From Tubiluchus corallicola (Eukaryota > Priapulida > Priapulimorpha > Priapulimorphida > Tubiluchidae): a DNA stretch of 64,000 bases. The notes under the pieces are model-generated. The model was not told the DNA's origin and searched no databases. It was given only the letters and a program-made list of their open reading frames with translations. Positions 53,008 through 64,000 of the stretch are shown piece by piece. The stretch covers positions 372,001-436,000 of the forward strand of contig JAQGDQ010000052.1 in the NCBI GenBank assembly GCA_030141605.1, in the 5' to 3' direction. The first letter of the stretch is position 1. Each line of letters opens with the position of its first letter. The translations under genes and the position numbers were made by a program.

Positions 53008-54019
53008 GTAGCCGCTCTCAGTGAGCAAGAGTTTGTGAGGCTGGGCCGCGTAGGCGGATAGTAGCCGCTGTCAGTGAGCAAGAGTTTGTGAGGCTGGGCC
53101 GCGTAGGCAGATAGTAGCCGCTGTCAGTGAGCAAGAGTTTGTGAGGCCGGGCTGCGTAGGCGGATAGTAGCCGCTGTCAGTGAGCAAGAGTTTGTCAGGC
53201 TGGGCCGCGTAGGCGGATGGTAGCCGCTGTCAGTGAGCAAGAGTATGTCAGGCCAGGCTGCATAGGCGTGTGGTGTGTGGTTTGGGGGTTGTGTCAGTGA
53301 GCAAGAGGTTGTGAGGCTGGGCCGCATAGGCGAATAGTACCCTCTGTCAGTGAGCAAGAGTTTGTGAGGCTGGGCCACATAGGCGGATAGTAGCCGCTGT
53401 CAGTGAGCAAGAGTTTGTGAGGCAGGGCCGTGTAGGCAGATAGTAGCCGCTGTCAGTGAGCAAGAGTTTGTGAGGCCGGGCCGCGTAGGCAGATAGTAGC
53501 CGCTGTCAGTGAGCAAGAGTTTGTGAGGCCGGGCTGCGTAGGCGGATAGTAGCCGCTGTCAGTGAGCAAGAGTTTGTCAGGCTGGGCCGCGTAGGCGGAT
53601 GGTAGCCGCTGTCAGTGAGCAAGAGTATGTCAGGCCAGGCTGCATAGGCAGATAGTAGCCGCTGTCAGTGAGCAACAGTTTGTCAGGCTGGGCCGCGTAG
53701 GAGGATAGTAGCCGCTGTCAGTGAGCAAGAGTTTGTGAGGCCGGGCTGCGTAGGCGGATAGTAGCCGCTGTCAGTGAGCAAGAGTTTGTCAGACTGGGCC
53801 ATTTTGGCGGATAGTAGCCGCTGTCAGTGAGTAAGAGTTTGTGAGGCCGGGCCACGTAGGCAGATAGTAGCCGCTGTCAGTGAGCAAGAGTTTGTCAGGC
53901 TGAGCCACGTAGGCGGATTGTAGCCGCTGTCAGTGAGCAAGAGTTTGTGAGGCCGGGCCGGGCGGATAGTAGCCGCTGTCAGCAAAACAGAGTTTGTGAG
54001 ACCGAGCCGCGTAAGCGGG
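53008..54019. repeat. 53-bp GC-rich minisatellite, about 19 units
   Basis: The unit starts GTAGCCGCTGTCAGTGAGCA, continues AGAGTTTGTGAGGCYGGGCC and ends GCGTAGGCGGATA. Copy starts fall every 53 bp (for example 53008, 53061, 53114). One unit near 53270-53295 has TGTGGTGTGTGGTTTGGGGG in place of its start and is 11 bp longer. A block of variant units at about 53141-53270 recurs 382 bp later, from 53523, which equals seven 53-bp units plus that 11-bp insertion. This is a higher-order repeat. Since 53 is not a multiple of three, the 84-codon minus frame across it is not a conserved protein repeat. Confidence 0.97.
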
Positions 54020-57000
54020 GCTTAGTACACATACTGCCAATCTGTGTGCTACATGCAACAACAAAAATTATTAGAAGCTACCCTAAACCAAACAAGAAAG
54101 ATGCTCGTGGGACAGGGGCCCATCACCAGATCATTCACAAAAAGTTTGTGAGGACTTCGATATTTTTTGCACTGATTCGTGCTGCAGCACCACTTATTTG
54201 AGAGAAAATAATGAGTAGCTTTGGTAAAATTTGGAATGACATCCAGTGAATTAGCGGGAAAAATGCTTTTCAAATGATTGCAGAAAATCCATTTGAGCAG
54301 CGGATTTGCCGAGAATAAGCAAAATCCAAAGAAAACATGTACATCATTATGCCAATGTATGCTTCCCTGGTTCTTGTAACTGAGGCTTTACAAACATAAT
54401 CTTATTGACTACACAACATTAGATTTCAATTTTTACCTGCTGCATTAAAAAGTGTAAACAAAGTGGAAAACCGACAAGACTGACATAAAATAAACCACTA
54501 AATGTTGCAGAAAAGACAAGAAAATAATAATTCCTAGTTCACTCAGATGTGAAAAGCTACAACGTACATTAACATATTAAACTATCATTCGACAGTTATT
54601 ATGCATGTAAAGGTGGACACGAAACAATTAATCTACCTCACATATGTGTTACATGAGCGCTGAGCACTGGAAACTTTTCTGGATACGAGAACACTTTTGG
54701 AATGTTTTGAGTGGCACGAATATCCAGCTTATTTCACTCTAGCCATCCTCTGATTTCAAATTAAAAAATTGTTGCACAACATTTCCACATGTAATTATGT
54801 GTTTACGACTTTACACATGTTTATGATTACGGCTGCTAGAACTAAGAGCAACCAGCAAGACATATACTTCAAAAATAAAATTTAGCGCAGGTGCATTAGT
54901 AATTGACATCAAACATATTGGTCTATCGCTCCGCCCCCGCTGTAACGTAGCACGCTCTGCAGCATTCGGGACAACAGCTTACGCAGGGCTACAACTGTCT
55001 AAGCTAAACTAAAATAAACTAAACAACATGACAGTCACAACTAATGTCTAACCAGCAGATAAACTGCTTGCATTTCTTCATAAACGCAAATTTACACGAA
55101 ATTAATACTTCAAGTAGCCAAAAAAATGACTTTACAATTTAAACAATTTAAACTGCGTATTTTCTTGATTGCAAAATGGTTTAATCAGCAACTCATAGAC
55201 GTAAGCGTTGTGCATTTCTTCCTATAAACGAAACTAGACTACCTATTTCCACTAATTCACTTGCAATTTCGATTGACAATAATAAAATCTAGGACCAGGC
55301 CAATATTTTTTCCGCTGACTAATGAGAAATTGGGCATTTTTCATGTAATGTGTCTGTTAGCTGTAGCTAAATATCCAGAACGTATCTGCCGCAGGTGTGT
55401 GTGAAATAACTTGCACGCTGATTCGGCGGTCAACGAAAATGATTGACATTATGTTGTCAATTCCAAGGCACGTTCCTTCAGTTCGTGAAGTTGCCAGAAT
55501 AGCAAGGTCAAGTTCGACAAATAATTCGTATGCTCTTGCGCGTTTCTTTATTTTTAAGGGTAGGTGGAACGAATGCGCCAAGCACTCCTAACTCTCTAAG
55601 TTTTGGCTGCCTACCTCTGTACTGACTTATTTACTGCCTCAGTCATCACTGCCTCAGTCAACACCGCAATTAACATGAAGTTCACTGCCACTGTCATAAC
55701 TGAGTAACTCTCAATCCCTCTGACATTTCTTTACCAGTCTATAGGTTATAAAATTTTGGCGCCTTAGCTTATATCGTTAACAGTGAAAAGTTATGAAGAT
55801 GATAAACTACACACGCGTGCTGAAAGGTCACCTTGAATAAGTCTAGGACAAAATTATTAATGAAGCCCTATTTTTAAAGTTCAGTAATAAAAGACTATTC
55901 TATGGGCTTCAGTAAATTAATGATTATCAAGCTTCATTTAAGAGTGCACTGAACAATGTCATGCAACCATCACTTTAAAATATTAGCCTCAGTTTTTAAT
56001 TCACCAAAACATGAACCCCTTTAAGCATCACAAGAGATCCAATGACGTCACCGGTTCCACTGCGGCGAATAAAATAATTAATATCAGTCTGAAAATAGTC
56101 ATTCTGGTGAGCCGTGTTTCTAACTTTCGGTTAGTTAATTCTGGAAACACTTCACCGCTAGAGCTTAATGCACCATTAATTAATTAATGCTAACATTTTG
56201 TCGAGACGTGTAGTTCAGAAATTGTTTAATAAGCAGAAGTGTTCTGTTTACTTATGGAAACACACGCCGTATTATGCAAACATTTTCGCCTATAATAAAT
56301 TACTGCAGCGTAATTACTGAAATGTAATATTTCTAAGCTTTTACAATATGAAACGTGTTTTGTGGCAGGATTACGTTGGTGACATTTTGAGTAAAAAAAT
56401 AGGAATACGGATCATGTATTGTAATTATTTTTCCAAGAAACTGTGGTTACCTCGCGACTTTTATCAGCGGCGGCCAAAATATATAAAAGGGCTGAATTAA
56501 TGACATTAAAAAATGAGAAAACTAGTTGATTATACTATATTTTTGTACACCGACTGCACCCCCACAAGACGAATTGGCATTCAAAAGTCTTATGACTAAA
56601 CAGAACAATAACAGCTAAGCTACTAAATGAAACAGCTAATATTACAATATTTACGAATAACAGAAAAATGGGGAGATTTCTTCTAATGAGAAGTTTTAAA
56701 AGTAGTTAGAAACTGTTAGAATGGGGGGGGGGGCGTTCACCAGCTTTAGCTGAAATATCCACACACTGTATATATATGCACCTACTTAACACACATGGCG
56801 TGCTGTTACAATGCTCGACTAGTAAGACGTGCCTACGAAAACTGCACAAAAAGCAGTATGCATAATTTCAGTTGTTGCATTATACGTGCTCTTGTAATAT
56901 GTTATTATGTTATTGGAACTTTGCGTCTCACACTAATTTACAGTCTGGCGTTTTATAAGCGAAAATGCATCGATATTTGCTGACAATCGAGGTTTTGCAT

Positions 57001-58490
57001 TTGGAAATTTTAACCACAAAATCGCGAAGCCAAACATGTAACCTAAGCATAATGTTTTAGGTTATGATGTCTCCACAGGTGTGGACCGTAGGCGTGCAAT
57101 TTAAAGCTGCAGAAGCAGCATAGTGTCGTCTGTCGTCAACCACCAAGCCATAATTGCTTTTTTGTCTGCTTCCCTTGCCTCAGGCTTCACGCTCTTACGA
57201 ACACAAATTTTACGCAACTAAACGTTCAACCTGTAAGCTAACATAGTTCTGCGGAGAACGAAATTTTGCCTATTAACAACATGAAGACACCAACCCCGTT
57301 TTGGCAGGCAGAGAGTTAAGATCTTGCTGCACTGCAGTTTACACGACACGGGAGAGAAAGAGTAAAAATCGTAGTTAAAAGCGTGCTGAGTTACCAAACT
57401 ACATACCAGTATCAATAATCTTAAGACAGTGTGCGACACGCAATTGTTTCGCTTGATCTTAAAAATAAACCTTTTAATAAGGCAAATCATATATGAGTTA
57501 GGCCGAAGTCAGAAAAGGTTCGCGTAATTTCTAATTTATTGTAATTCTTGAAATGAATGTCTATTTGAATTGCGCTTCAGGCAGAATAAAAACTGTCGTC
57601 GATATACGTCACAATAAAAACAATATAGACGTTAATGCCTGTGTCTTGTAATAGTCAGGCATTATCGGTATATCACACACTTTTTTAAATAAGTCTCTCA
57701 CAGAATCCTAAATAACTCATTTTAAGTGACGCTGAACTTAGTAAGTTAATGGATAATTATGTGCTCACTATGAAATTTGCTTCTGTGTAAAATGGCGTCT
57801 GCTTAATTCCATACGTCTTCTGGCTATTATTTTCGTTCTGTTAAAATATGTACATTTGAACTTAGTTGACACATCTGCTGGTTCAGTACCTTATGCTAGA
57901 AGACTATTATTGATAATTAGATACTGCTATCAACCGGTACCGCCTCAATCGTAATCGTCAGCAAATAAATGAGCCCTACTATGAAGTGCTGAACGTCGGC
58001 GTGCAGTATGCCGAATTGTTCAAAAAATCTTTATTAAGAAAAAATAGAAATAGTAGTAAAATGCTACGTAGCTAACGTGACATGAAACAAATTATTCCAA
58101 ACAAGTTCTTATCCAGTCTATACGAGCCAAACCACATTTGCAACACGACGTACCTGCTAAAAAGCTATAAATTTTAGCGACAACGTTAGAACGTGATGTC
58201 TATGTTGATACAAGTGCACAATTTTACTACCGGAAGTAGCACGAGGCAAATATCAATCAATACTAGAGACTTTGAAAGCCGGTAGCTGATGTTTAGATTC
58301 ACGCCCGCGAAAAAATAATTGTTAAAGCAACAATATCTTTCGGAGTTATATAGTGTTATAAGATTTTGTAAACAGGGCTAGGAAAACTATACGGATGGTC
58401 TTATTGAGTTACTGATAGGTAACTATGATAAACAAATTAAGAAATTATTTAATAAAGAAAATTAATTAGTAGAAAAATGAACGAGAGGGA

Positions 58491-58492
<2 letters not shown>
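54020..58492. other. no recognisable gene; (G)11 run
   Basis: Long AT-rich interval with frames up to 90 codons, none with recognisable motifs. A poly-G run of 11 lies at about 56723-56733. CTGCCTCAGTCA is repeated near 55633-55665. Confidence 0.4.

Positions 58493-58550
<58 letters not shown>
58493..58550. repeat. (GA)n microsatellite at a LINE 3' end
   Basis: About 28 GA units. On the minus strand it follows AAATAAAGAATTGAATTAAA, so it may be the tail of the minus-strand LINE to its right. Confidence 0.9.
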
Positions 58551-58553
<3 letters not shown>

Positions 58554-61014
58554 AGATTTTTAATTCAATTCTTTATTTCGAACTTAAAGGAATAACCAAC
58601 CCTCGAACAACATTTATTGCATTTTAATGTACAATTCAAAATATTGAAATCACAATACAAAATATGCGCGTAGAATGCTTTATTTCAAATGTAAAAGAAA
58701 TTTACATATTTCTTATCTCCCGCCAAAAGAACGCTGATGCCGGCATATTTAAAAAAATAATGATTAACATTAATTGTGTAAATAATTAATTTACAGATTT
58801 TTGTTGACTTTTAGATATGCATGCAAACTTGCCAGTACGTAGTAGGTGCCGGGCTGGTTACTTAGTTTATAGGGTTCGCTCTATAAGTTAAAAAACAAAA
58901 TTGAAGCGCCTGGCGGGATAAATGTTTAGTGCTCGGAAACCGGATGACGCCATTTTTCGTCTGAAATGAGCGCGCCCAAGCACAAAGTAATCACGACTTT
59001 AAATTGATTTTACTAATTACAAGAGATGCTTAATACAATTTTATTGCTGAAAGTTTCTAACACTTTTCCCAACTATTAAAATAAGCTCAACTTCGCAGAG
59101 ACTTGGCCTTTGCTTTAAGTTCATGGAATAATTTACATATTTACAACATACAACATTATAAAAGCCAAAACCAATGCAAACAAATCACAGAAAACTTACG
59201 TAAATACAAAAAATACAGTAATAAACTCCACCATTGGCCTCTTATGTGTGATGTAAATTTAGCGTCGCTTGTTAAAATTTTCTAGCACTGGAATCAAACG
59301 TTTTCATTAAACTTAACACACATTTTCTATATAGTACATCGATATGCATCACACGAATTTCAACGCTCATTGCCCGAGGGCTACAATCGCATGCATACCC
59401 AAAAAATAATCTCTTTGCAACATTGTGCGCTATTTTGAGCTTTAAGATATTATAATTATTAAAATGCCTCCAGGTAGCCACGCAGTAGAAATTATTATAA
59501 TAAGCACTAATAGATATCTTTTAACAGAACAGTAGCTGAATTTTCTAATAAGTAGGTTTGCACGACAGTAATACAGGGATCTTTAATTAACAATGTCTAG
59601 GTCACCTCGGTAATCGTTTGAAATAATATGTCCTACGTGTTTTTCGTTCTCACAAGAACTATATTATCTAACTTGATGTTACCAAAGGTAAAATTTTTCA
59701 TAGGTTTTTAGTTAATGGACATAAGGCTTAGTTTTAGCTACATTGACTTTTATGTCATACTTTTCAGCATACTGTAAATATACATCTAGTAGTTTCTGTA
59801 GGGCCGTAATCGTTGTCGCTATCAAACAAACGTTGTCAGTATACAACAGGTAGTTCCTGTTAGAGATATTGCAAGTTGGGTGGACGAAAGCTTAATACTT
59901 AGATCTATAAAATAAAAATTATAAAGAAAAGGTGACATCTTGCAACCTTGCTTCCAATATTGAAAGCTGTGAACTGACTACATCCCGACCTGGCATGCCT
60001 TGTTGAGTGTCATAGAATTGAGTAAGCGTATTACAATATTCGAGTTGGCGTGTTTGCGAGTTTAAGAAAACGTTTGAACAAATTAACCCTACTAAATGCC
60101 TTTGACACATCGATGAACACAATATGAACAGAGTTATCACGTTATCAATGACCTCCTTTAATGTGTTTATACAAGTTTTGGTATATGTGCAAGTCTGGGA
60201 GTTGATACAATATGCTGTTTGTATCTATTAAGTAGTAAAATTTGCAAGATTTTGCTAGCAATAGAAGTTAGTGCAATTGGCCTGTGGTTGTTGGCATCCG
60301 TAATATCTTTATTTTAGTCTTTCACTAGAGGAATTAATGCAGACATCATGAGTGACTCAGAAAAAAACCGTGAATTAAACACAAGCTAAATAACAAAGAT
60401 AAAAGAACTTTGAGAAATAATACCCAAAATGTTCGGCCTGTATACCACCAGGGCCTGGAAATTTATGTAAAGTTAGTGTGCCGATTGCGTCTTGCATTTC
60501 TCTAACAGTAAACTTGGGAACGATATGCGTATCCTCGGCAAGGGCCTTGTTCAGTTCCTCCGTCAGATTCCCATTTCCATGGTACAATGTACTGAGAGTG
60601 TTAATTATTACGTCATAAAAACTGCTTATTTCGTGTCTGAGTGATTCACTGCTACAGTTAACATCAGAACACAATACTGTAGAGTATGGTACTAATACAT
60701 TAAGTAAAGCCGCATGGGTCAGAGAATAATAATTACTCAGTTGAACATTGGTTGCATTACTCCAATCGGGGGTATGTTTTGCAACATGATTTTGGTTCGA
60801 AGCGTTTAGGCCTAATGCACCATTAGTACTTACAGGGCTGCCTGGCGAGCCAGGAATCATGCTGTCTACATCAAAAACTTCAATTAATGGCATGTGTTCA
60901 CGTGCAGTCAGGTCATAATTGATATTAATCACATTAACAAACTTGTTTGCTGCTTCGGTGCTTATGTGTTGTGAGCTGCACTTACGTGAGTAAAGGTTGT
61001 TGAGGGTGGTTGGT
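58551..61014 (-). mobile_element. degenerate non-LTR retrotransposon (LINE), minus strand
   Basis: Read on the minus strand, an open linker of about 210 codons (61008-60375) leads into reverse-transcriptase motifs (60480-59700). Decayed C-terminal pieces follow (around 59480-59280, MATWRHFNN and LSLMKTFDSSARK), then an AT-rich 3' UTR ending near 58553 in AAATAAAGAATTGAATT and a TC repeat. The endonuclease is absent, so the copy is 5' truncated. Its RT differs clearly in sequence from the LINE at 1.5-4.2 kb (GPGGIQAEHF, NNHRPIALTSIASKILQ), so two different LINE lineages are represented. Stops and frame changes make it non-functional. Confidence 0.8.
59700..61008 (-). pseudogene. LINE ORF2 linker and reverse transcriptase, inactivated
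   Basis: Minus-strand motifs in order: an unbroken linker frame containing KCSSQHISTEAANKFVNV (about 60990-60935) and NYYSLTHAALLNVLVPYST (about 60745-60690). Then come LTLHKFPGPGGIQAEHF (about 60483-60430), SALIPLVKD and a stop, NNHRPIALTSIASKILQIL (about 60300-60235), HIVFIDVSKAFSRV (60125-60086, catalytic Asp present), QGCKMSPFLYNFYF (about 59950-59905) and NYLLYTDNVCLI (59855-59821). The last block is the catalytic YADD box, here YTDN, so one catalytic aspartate is lost. Stops and frame changes occur between the blocks. Confidence 0.8.
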
Positions 61015-61095
61015 TAACATCCGAAAAAAATTATCAGCTAATTCACGAAAAAATTCTTTATTGGATGAGGTCAATTGGAATAGTTACCAAACCAC
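61015..61095. other. short unassigned interval
   Basis: Lies between the LINE and the ATC tract; nothing recognised. Confidence 0.3.
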
Positions 61096-61155
61096 TATTA
61101 TCATCACCATTACCTTCACCATCACCATCGTCATCATCATCACCATCACCATCAC

Positions 61156-61227
<72 letters not shown>

Positions 61228-61255
61228 TATAACTATTATTATCATTATCATCGTC
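61096..61255. repeat. (CAT/ATC)n microsatellite with ACC interruptions
   Basis: CATCAC and CATCAT units, pure CAT in the middle, then ATT/ATC-mixed and GTC/GTT at the right edge. Poly-Ile and poly-Met frames are artefacts. Confidence 0.95.
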
Positions 61256-61858
61256 GTTGTCGTTGACATCAACATTTTAAATTCCAATAAAGTTCCAGCA
61301 GAATCCAACAGAAGTCTACAAGAGATGCAAAATAAATTCATGGTTCCTTGAGTGAGCACAAGCAGACTACTGGGTTGCTAAAATATTACATGTACAATTA
61401 CTGATGTACTGTATATATATATTTTACAACTAAAAATTTTCATTAAAAGACATGTAAATTCTATTCTCCTACTTAACAGGCCCCAAACACACGCTGACTA
61501 GGAGCATGGTAGATCTTGTAACTACGCCAAACACACTTTCACATTAGAAATCTTCACCTCTTCAGTGACTGTTGTGACAGGACTCGATTGCCAGGAGTGT
61601 ATATAATAAACCAGTGGCAGGTTGACCTCACCAGCGCAAAATGAGCTCTGAGTCAGGGTTCTAACATATACTCAGATCAGAACACTGATACTCAGGGCAT
61701 CAGTCCGAACTGATTTCTGTCCTCAAAGGTTGCTGACCAAAGGTTTCGAAAGGTTTTGATATTGCTGTCGTTTAACATCTACAAACAACGCCACATCTTA
61801 GAATAAATTGCAAAGTCTATATTTCCATAGATGTTACTAAAACTACGTTATCTATACT
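61256..61858. other. no recognisable feature
   Basis: No repeat or gene was recognised. Confidence 0.4.
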
Positions 61859-62668
61859 CTTATATTAATATTCTTGGTATATATATATAACTATAACATA
61901 TATATATATATATATATATGTTTATATAACGCTTTGCGTTAGTTAAACAAACAGTAGGCATGATGTTACGGGCTTTGTGTTATAAATGAGGACTAGGTAG
62001 GATGTTCGCGTATTATTGATTACACGTGGTTTTTTACGCAAAATCTTTTGCGGGGCCTTTGCTAGTCCCTTATATTAATATTCTTGGTATCTTAATATAT
62101 ATATATATATAAGATTCGAGGCTACAGCCCGGACGAGGGCACCATTTGCGGCGATCTATATATCAAACGAAAGGTCTCCATCTAGTGTCGTGCCATTGAT
62201 GGTTTATTTTTCGAATCGGGCCCACCGGGAGGAACGGGGGGCAAAAAACCTCCCAAAATGGCCGTTTTTCGGCCGTTTTTTGCAAAAAATTGCAAAAGTT
62301 ATACGGCTGAGATGTAGAGAACGGGAACGGGCCGAGGGGGGTGCTGGGTATGGATATATAGCCCGTTCAGCGGTGGGTGTAGTAGGCATATTTAGAATTA
62401 ATTAGCTGTTCTATTTTCGGCGATTTTCGCTTAGAAAACTGTTGTGACGAATTCCATTGTGCTGACGACATCCATTATTGCTTATAGCTTTAATTCAGCA
62501 AAAAGCTGCTTTGCGTTAGTTAAACATACAGTAGGTACGAGTACAGGTTTTGCGTTAGGTAAGTAGGCAGGATGTTACGGGCTTTGCGTTATAAATGAGG
62601 ACTGTGTAGGATGTTCGCGTGTTATTGCTTATTTACGCAAAATCTTTTGCGGGGCCTTTGCTAGTCCC
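61859..62668. repeat. direct-repeat structure: 139/161-bp repeats plus 22-bp repeats and (TA)n
   Basis: 61931-62069 and 62508-62668 are copies: GCTTTGCGTTAGTTAAACA, then GTTATAAATGAGGACT, GTAGGATGTTCGCG and CAAAATCTTTTGCGGGGCCT, ending CTAGTCCC. The second has an extra ~20-bp internal partial duplication (TTTTGCGTTAGGTAAGTAGG). A separate 22-bp string is duplicated at 61859-61880 and 62069-62090, each followed by a (TA)n run. The intervening DNA contains the dispersed repeat at 62272-62399. Confidence 0.85.
62272..62399 (+). repeat. dispersed repeat, copy 2 (GCCCGTTCARCGGTGGGTGT family)
   Basis: Same orientation and landmarks as 4725-4851, here with GCCCGTTCAGCGGTGGGTGT followed by ATTTAGAATT. 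The preceding part (62160-62250) is GC-rich and may be related to the tandem repeat at 7.7-8.25 kb (ATCAAACGAAAGGTCT, GGGGGGCAAAAAAC). Confidence 0.6.
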
Positions 62669-63594
62669 ATTACTAATCTCGCATGAACCGCACTATTGCT
62701 ATTATTTTTGGTCCGCGCATTCTTGATTCCAAGATTTCTCTTGTAGGTACCTTTTCTTGAACAGACCTCTAAAATAATGTAACGCTTTAAAGACTTGAGG
62801 AGTACATTAGGCAATGTAGCATCACACATCACTGACATCAATGGTTCGGACATCTCGTAACACTGTACCGTAGTGCTTCCGCCCATGTCTGTACTGCATA
62901 ATTTCAGTTATTGCAGTTGTTTAAGCAATTCTGAGTTGTAGACAAGTGAAAACAAACATATAAAGAGAGTGGTGCTGTTCAGAGCTAATGTAAAGCATTT
63001 AATTTCTAAGACTGTGCACAGCGAAATGCCATTTATTATAAAGACAAGTTTTTATATAAAAAAGCGTAACTTACATTTTTGAAAGTTCCTTCAGGCAGGT
63101 GTTTTCCTCTAGTGACGTAACATCTAGTTTCCACTAGTTTTGTTGCTGAAGCAAAAAATATATTAAAAGCTATCTGATTTGATAAATATTTCGTTAAAGT
63201 AACTAATTATAGTACAGAATTTCGCTAATCAAAACTTGTATATATAAGGCAACTGCTATCTAAATAAGATCTCCAATTTACTGCTTTCATGGATCCTTCG
63301 CCCAAAACTCTCTCTACGTAGTAAGAATTTTAAAGCAGTTGCTGTTTTTATTTCAAAATTAACCTAGTTCAATGGAAAGCATTATTAAGTCCAAAACTGT
63401 ATAAATGTAAGAATATTGAAAGATGAAGGTTAAGTTTCAAAATTCAAAGCAGTTTCTCCTTGAGTTTCAACCGTCTCACATTTATAAAACAGCTGTTTCA
63501 AAGGGCGTCGCTTCATCAGTCTTTGCATAAATTGTAGGCTACGTAAAGTAATTTTATAGTAGAAGCCTATCTCAAAAAAGTTATTTATTTAAAG
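62669..63594. other. no recognisable feature
   Basis: An 85-codon minus frame (62629-62886) has no recognisable motif. No repeat was seen. Confidence 0.4.
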
Positions 63595-63835
63595 TGGGCT
63601 TTGGGTTAACAATTAACGTTAGCTCAAAGAGCTATTATCGCCGACTGTAAATAACAACTTACAACTACATAACAGAGACTATTATTACCACACTTTTACC
63701 CTAAATACCACGCGTCAGGCAGGGCAACAGCAGGTACCATTTTTAAAGTGTTTGGTATGACCCGGCCACTGGTTCGAACTCACGACCTCCCAAACGGAAA
63801 GCAGACGCATTACCACTACACTAAACCGTCTGGTA
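63595..63835 (-). mobile_element. tRNA-derived SINE, copy 2
   Basis: On the minus strand it starts ACCAGACGGTTTAGTGTAGT and continues GGTAATGCGTCTGCTTTCC. GGGAGGTCGTGAGTTCGAAC follows, where GAGTTCGAACC fits the RNA polymerase III box B and TTTAGTGTAGTGG approximates box A. The tRNA-unrelated body (CTGTTGCCCTGCCTG, GGTATTTAGGGTAAAAGTG, GTTATGTAGTTGTAAGTTG, AGCTCTTTGAGCTAACG) matches 9347-9600. The tRNA-like head is recognisable but lacks the fold and CCA-side integrity of a working tRNA, so it is a SINE and not a tRNA gene. Confidence 0.85.
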
Positions 63836-64000
63836 ACACAAGCAAATATTTTTTTTTAAATTAAACGGCGTTTTTACATTACCAGATTGGCTGCTGCTTA
63901 TGATGTCCATGTCAAAGCCCTGCTCCAGTCCTCCTCTCGCGATCTTGTTTTACATTAAGGTTTTCCTGATTTAGTTAAATTATAGACGTTGCAATAGTCG
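63836..64000. other. no recognisable feature
   Basis: Short AT-rich end of the window. Confidence 0.4.

Noticed and set aside
53124-53378. Minus-strand repeat protein across the minisatellite
   Set aside because: The 53-bp period shifts frame every unit, so no peptide repeat is conserved.
53008-54019. CRISPR-like array
   Set aside because: The whole 53-bp unit is repeated with scattered variants. There are no unique spacers between constant repeats, and the genome is animal-like.
63770-63835. Functional tRNA gene
   Set aside because: Boxes A and B are present, but the arms do not pair as a tRNA and a SINE body shared with 9.4 kb follows.

Overview
The window looks like intergenic or intronic DNA of a large, AT-rich invertebrate genome. 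The overall texture suggests a mollusc or another lophotrochozoan: decayed non-LTR retrotransposons, tRNA-derived SINEs, and very long GA, CTA, CAT and ATT microsatellites. I cannot name the species. Nothing bacterial is present: no operons, no dense ORFs and no Shine-Dalgarno pattern. I found no intact, recognisable host gene, rRNA, tRNA or CRISPR array in 64 kb. Nearly all long open frames lie inside simple repeats or transposon relics.

Layout. 0-5 kb: a 5'-truncated, frameshifted LINE on + (1545-4152, reverse-transcriptase motifs ending in an ATT tail). It is flanked by two inverted fragments of one dispersed repeat and followed by a 181-bp MITE. 5-13 kb: a duplicated GA tract, a diverged tandem repeat (7.7-8.25 kb), a tRNA-derived SINE on - (9347-9600), an array of ~130-150-bp monomers (9.92-10.44 kb) and another GA tract. 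13-23 kb: mostly unremarkable, with a foldback minisatellite of GGACACA-type units (18.18-18.57 kb) and a LINE 3' end on - (22.37-23.17 kb). 23.9-28.3 kb: a very young tandem array with an exact 1807-bp period, whose first copy lacks an 855-bp block. 28-38 kb: mostly unrecognised sequence, plus a second copy of the MITE with TTA target duplications (35102-35298) and a 1.1-kb non-autonomous hAT-like transposon with a perfect 8-bp target duplication (36076-37177). 38.7-41.3 kb: giant CTA/CTG/CAA trinucleotide tracts separating two 418-bp copies of a probable LINE 3' region, in a 1220-bp tandem duplication.

41.7-46 kb: a LINE 3' end running into CAT and CT microsatellites, then mixed trinucleotide repeats joined to a second array of the monomers seen at 10 kb. 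46-53 kb: mostly unremarkable, with an ATT/ATC tract. 53.0-54.0 kb: a GC-rich 53-bp minisatellite with a seven-unit higher-order repeat. 54-58.5 kb: nothing recognised. 58.5-61.0 kb: a decayed LINE on - with a damaged catalytic motif (YTDN). 61-62.7 kb: an ATC tract and a pair of direct repeats around a dispersed repeat also found at 4.7 kb. 63.6-63.8 kb: a second copy of the 9.4-kb SINE.

There is no gene system to connect. The biology visible here is repeat biology: LINE 3' tails seeding microsatellites, non-autonomous DNA transposons with clean target duplications, and recent tandem duplication. All family relations were judged by eye, without database searches.
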